Shown in pieces: positions 5,873 through 7,909 of a stretch of 7,909 nucleotides of DNA. The stretch lies in assembly GCA_030672315.1 (NCBI GenBank), contig DAOVGQ010000020.1, forward strand, positions 1-7,909, written 5' to 3'. The position numbers and the translations under genes were made by a program. Source of the stretch: Candidatus Aenigmatarchaeota archaeon (GTDB taxonomy: Archaea; Aenigmatarchaeota; Aenigmatarchaeia; QMZP01). Each line of letters opens with the position of its first letter. Positions within the stretch are counted from its first letter, which is position 1. The notes beneath the pieces were generated by a model that was not told where the DNA came from, did not search any database, and saw nothing but the letters and a program-made list of their open reading frames with translations.

Positions 5873-5899
5873 TAAGCCTCTTTCTTGAAAAGAGGCTTA
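5873..5899. terminator. 11-bp perfect hairpin at convergent gene ends
   Basis: TAAGCCTCTTT (5873-5883) and AAAGAGGCTTA (5889-5899) are perfect complements around a 5-base CTTGA loop. The right arm contains the stop codon of herA (5897-5899 on the - strand), and the left arm is about 120 bp past the isomerase stop. Its position between convergent genes suggests a bidirectional 3'-end signal or stabilising structure. Archaeal termination normally relies on U-tracts, and none follows directly on either strand. A second near-copy of the left arm, AGCCTCCTTTCT, lies at 5857-5868 and could compete for pairing. Confidence 0.6.
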
Positions 5900-7402
5900 C
5901 ATGAAGCCCTCGGCATCCTTGATTTTCTGCTTGACCCTTTTCTGGTATTCTGCTGCGGCTTGCTCGAGAGGGATACCCTTGTCCGAGGGCTTGGATTTTC
6001 GGTTGCGTATCTGGACAAAGAGGGGGGAGTTGACTGCCTCGCCCACTATAAGGCCTGTTCCCACAGGGAGGCTGGATATCTGCTTGAGGACAGGGCTTGT
6101 TATGCCCTCAGAGGACTTGCCTATGTGGTCGAGGTCATAGGGATTTGTCACCCTGAGTATGATGTGTGTGTTGCACTGGCTCAGGGCCGTGGTGGCGAGC
6201 TGGATGGGCCTCTGGGAAATCAGGCAGAGGGAGGCATGGAACTTTCTTCCTTCCCTGGCCATGGTGGTGAGGATACCCCGGGAAATCGCGGCCTCCCTGC
6301 CTGCCTGCTCGGGGATGAACTGGTGGGCCTCCTCCACCACAAGGATGTAGGGAGGGATTATGCCGTTCCTTCTTGTGTTGAAGAGCTTCCTGGCGAGGTA
6401 GGCTGCGACTGTCTGCTTCTTTCTCAGGTTCGTGGTCTCGGAGAGGTCAATCACAGAGAGCCCGCCCTGCCTGACAAGCTCGTCCATGGGGGGATAGTCT
6501 GAGACCCCGAAGAGTCCGGTCATTCGAAGCTCCTCGAGGACAGAGAGTAGGACGTCTCTGGTGGCTGCCTTTATTTCATCGCTTTCCTCTACCATGTCTA
6601 TTAGGTCAGAGACCCCGTAGGCCTTGTTCTTGATGCCCCTCATGAGCTTCATGAGCTCCCTTAACTGGACATGGGAGAGATTGGGCATGAACTCGCCGAG
6701 CTGGTAGGGGGAGAGGTTTGAGAGGCCTATCTGTATCTCATTTACAGGAAAGACCCTTGTCTGGGAGGAGTAGGCAGGATCCCTGACAAAGGAGGCGTAT
6801 TCACCGTGGGTGTCCAGAATTATTGTCGCGAGCTGGCCCTGTTCGGGCTTCCTGGAGAGGAGCTCCTCTATCAGGACACTGGCCAGGAAGGACTTGCCTG
6901 CGCCTGATATGGCAAGGATGGCAAGGTGCTTCTGGAGGAGCCTGGTGAGGTTGATCCTGGCCTCAATGTCGTGGTGGGGTATGTTCCCCAGGTGGAGGCC
7001 TGAATCGTCAAGGCCGAAGAAGCTGGTCAGGATGTCGCGTTCAGGCTCCACAACCCTGGTCCCTGGCGAGGGAGGGAAGAGGGATTCCCCGAAGCCGGGG
7101 CCCTTGTAGACGCCAACCGCGTTGACATCGGCAACCAGGTATTCCCAGTCAGAGACAGGGAATATGTCGTCCATGGGTTTCCCTGAGGACTGGTATTCCT
7201 TGACAGATTCGGGCCGCATGAAGTAGCGGTTGGTCTTGTAGACATCGGCCACGCGGCCGATAAGGCTTCCCTCCTCGGTCTTGAGCTGGACGAACTGGCC
7301 ACGCCTGACAATGATGTCCTTGTTTATCACAAAGGAGAACCTCCTGGTTGAGGGGCCCTCGATGCTGGAGACGACTGTTCCCAGCCCCTGTTGGCTTTGC
7401 AT
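5897..7402 (-). CDS. herA: HerA-type DNA translocase/helicase
   Basis: This 501-residue protein is full length for the HerA family. Residues 1-115 form the N-terminal HAS beta-barrel (GLGTVVSSIEGPS, later RGQFVQLKTEEG and GRVADVY). The RecA-like ATPase core follows. It has the P-loop LAISGAGKS with K170 and S171, IILDTHGEY at 194-202, and Walker B ILVVEEAH with E357 and E358. REGRKF (383-388) is the likely arginine-finger region, and SQRP lies at 396-399. The last 30 residues are a charged helical tail. HerA assembles as a hexamer that pumps double-stranded DNA and drives end resection with the nuclease NurA, alongside Mre11-Rad50. No nurA, mre11 or rad50 is next to it here, unlike in many archaea. 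Instead it is transcribed divergently from an SbcD/Mre11-related phosphoesterase, 74 bp away. The ATG at 7402 is preferred because a TATA box lies 24 nt upstream. The stop codon lies in a perfect hairpin. Confidence 0.9.
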   Translation of the reverse strand: MQSQQGLGTVVSSIEGPSTRRFSFVINKDIIVRRGQFVQLKTEEGSLIGRVADVYKTNRYFMRPESVKEYQSSGKPMDDIFPVSDWEYLVADVNAVGVYKGPGFGESLFPPSPGTRVVEPERDILTSFFGLDDSGLHLGNIPHHDIEARINLTRLLQKHLAILAISGAGKSFLASVLIEELLSRKPEQGQLATIILDTHGEYASFVRDPAYSSQTRVFPVNEIQIGLSNLSPYQLGEFMPNLSHVQLRELMKLMRGIKNKAYGVSDLIDMVEESDEIKAATRDVLLSVLEELRMTGLFGVSDYPPMDELVRQGGLSVIDLSETTNLRKKQTVAAYLARKLFNTRRNGIIPPYILVVEEAHQFIPEQAGREAAISRGILTTMAREGRKFHASLCLISQRPIQLATTALSQCNTHIILRVTNPYDLDHIGKSSEGITSPVLKQISSLPVGTGLIVGEAVNSPLFVQIRNRKSKPSDKGIPLEQAAAEYQKRVKQKIKDAEGFM

Positions 7403-7420
7403 GGAAGATTATTGGTGGAA

Positions 7421-7430
7421 AATTATAAGA
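7421..7430 (-). promoter_or_regulatory. TATA box of herA
   Basis: On the - strand this reads TCTTATAATT, centred about 24 nt upstream of the herA ATG (7402), with CACTTC just before it. Initiation would fall at or very near the start codon, giving a leaderless mRNA. The element sits about 26 bp from the oppositely directed one at 7448-7456, so the two promoters may compete for TBP/TFB. Confidence 0.55.
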
Positions 7431-7446
7431 AGTGAACGGGTGATGG

Positions 7447-7456
7447 GTTTTTTAAA
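7447..7456 (+). promoter_or_regulatory. TATA-like element of the phosphoesterase gene
   Basis: TTTTTTAAAG lies 25 nt before the ATG at 7477, the usual distance for a leaderless start. A second in-frame ATG at 7462, directly after AAAGGGGA, is possible but would lie between the TATA element and the expected transcription start. Confidence 0.45.
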
Positions 7457-7476
7457 GGGGAATGCAAACCATAAGC

Positions 7477-7909
7477 ATGAGTCAGGAGCTGGAGTTCGTT
7501 ACAGGGGAGCGGGCCCTGAAGATTGGAAGGGTTCTGGTGGTCTCGGATTTGCACATAGGGATTGAATACAAGTACAGGAAGGTGGGTATAGCCCTGCCCA
7601 GCCAGTCCGAGGGACTCATGCAAAGGCTGGAGTCTCTTGTCAGGAAGGTCAGGGTCAAGCGGCTGATTATCCTGGGGGATGTCAAGCACAAGGTTCCGGG
7701 AACGAGCTTCCAGGAGGAGAGGGAGAGTCCGGCCTTCTTCAGGAGGCTGCTGGAGCTGGTGGATGTGGAGGTTACGCCTGGGAACCATGATGCAGGGATA
7801 GAGGGGCTGCTTCCGAGGGAGGTGATCCTGTATCCCAGCACGGGGTTCATGCTTGGGAAGGTCTGGCTCTGCCACGGGCACGCCTGGCCGGACAGGGCCT
7901 TCCTTGATG
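7477..7909 (+). CDS. SbcD/Mre11-related metallophosphoesterase, N-terminal part
   Basis: The first 144 residues are in the window; the frame is still open at the right edge. The calcineurin-like metal-binding motifs appear in order. They are S-D24-L-H26-I-G, G-D68-V-K-H71, G-N103-H104-D105, and C-H133-G-H135-A-W-P. These provide the ligands of a two-metal centre. The short spacing and the GDVKH block match the archaeal family of putative SbcD/Mre11-related phosphoesterases (COG1407, TIGR00024) rather than Mre11 itself, which has a longer N-terminal domain and different flanking sequence. Family members are usually a little over 200 residues, so roughly a third is missing. Substrate unknown; a nuclease or phosphodiesterase activity is inferred. 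In other genomes this family is often found near Lhr-type helicases, whereas here it shares a short divergent promoter region with herA. The start at 7477 fits the TATA element; 7462 is the in-frame alternative. Confidence 0.85.
   Translation, partial: MSQELEFVTGERALKIGRVLVVSDLHIGIEYKYRKVGIALPSQSEGLMQRLESLVRKVRVKRLIILGDVKHKVPGTSFQEERESPAFFRRLLELVDVEVTPGNHDAGIEGLLPREVILYPSTGFMLGKVWLCHGHAWPDRAFLD

Noticed and set aside
5885..6502. A 205-codon open frame on the + strand opposite herA.
   Set aside because: It lies wholly antisense to a clear HerA coding region, starts with a weak TTG inside the hairpin, and its translation shows no recognisable domain.
7477..7909. Identification of the phosphoesterase as Mre11 itself.
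   Set aside because: Motif spacing and the GDVKH and CHGHAWP blocks match the shorter SbcD-related family; no Mre11 capping domain or rad50 neighbour is seen in the window.
1..7909. Mobile elements, defence systems, tRNA or rRNA genes and CRISPR arrays.
   Set aside because: No transposase or integrase motifs, no terminal repeats with target duplications, no cloverleaf or rRNA sequence and no regular repeat-spacer pattern were seen on either strand.

Overview
The window looks archaeal. Almost every gene is preceded by an A/T-rich TATA element about 24-40 nt upstream of its start codon, often with a purine-rich BRE-like stretch, and recognisable Shine-Dalgarno sequences are largely absent, so mostly leaderless transcription is likely. 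The gene content agrees: a family B DNA polymerase tail with a PCNA-binding motif, a HerA-type DNA translocase, an archaeal ribose-1,5-bisphosphate isomerase (eIF2B-like) and an SbcD/Mre11-related phosphoesterase of the archaeal type. Arginine is written mostly as AGG. I cannot place the lineage. The cysteine-rich secreted proteins and the AMP-pathway enzyme are common in DPANN-type and some euryarchaeal genomes, but that is inference.

Layout: (1) 2-151, the last 49 codons of a PolB-family DNA polymerase, + strand. (2) 152-280, an A/T-rich spacer with two TATA-like elements. (3) 281-1432, + strand, a membrane-anchored thioredoxin/DsbA-like protein. (4) 1463-3739, - strand, a large exported, sequon-rich and cysteine-rich surface protein with Ig-like modules, three MopE-type acidic metal-binding motifs and a C-terminal membrane anchor; it meets gene 3 tail to tail. 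(5) 3740-3801, a very compact divergent promoter. (6) 3802-4803, + strand, a PP-loop tRNA thiouridylase-like protein with a C-terminal NFACT-R-type domain. (7) 4849-5754, + strand, ribose-1,5-bisphosphate isomerase, with its own TATA box. (8) 5755-5899, a convergent spacer rich in inverted repeats, ending in an 11-bp perfect hairpin that contains the herA stop codon. (9) 5897-7402, - strand, HerA. (10) 7403-7476, a second short divergent promoter. (11) 7477-7909, + strand, the N-terminal part of an SbcD/Mre11-related metallophosphoesterase that runs off the window.

The genes fall into loose groups. PolB, HerA and the phosphoesterase belong to DNA replication or repair. The thiouridylase modifies tRNA and the isomerase belongs to nucleotide salvage, in which AMP phosphorylase and form III RubisCO would be its partners (not in this window). 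The oxidoreductase and its cysteine-rich neighbour would both face the outside of the cell, and they may be functionally linked through disulfide formation. No mobile element, CRISPR array, tRNA or rRNA was seen. I see no clear new defence or mobile system. The least explained parts are the surface protein with its oxidoreductase neighbour and the structured spacer at 5795-5899.
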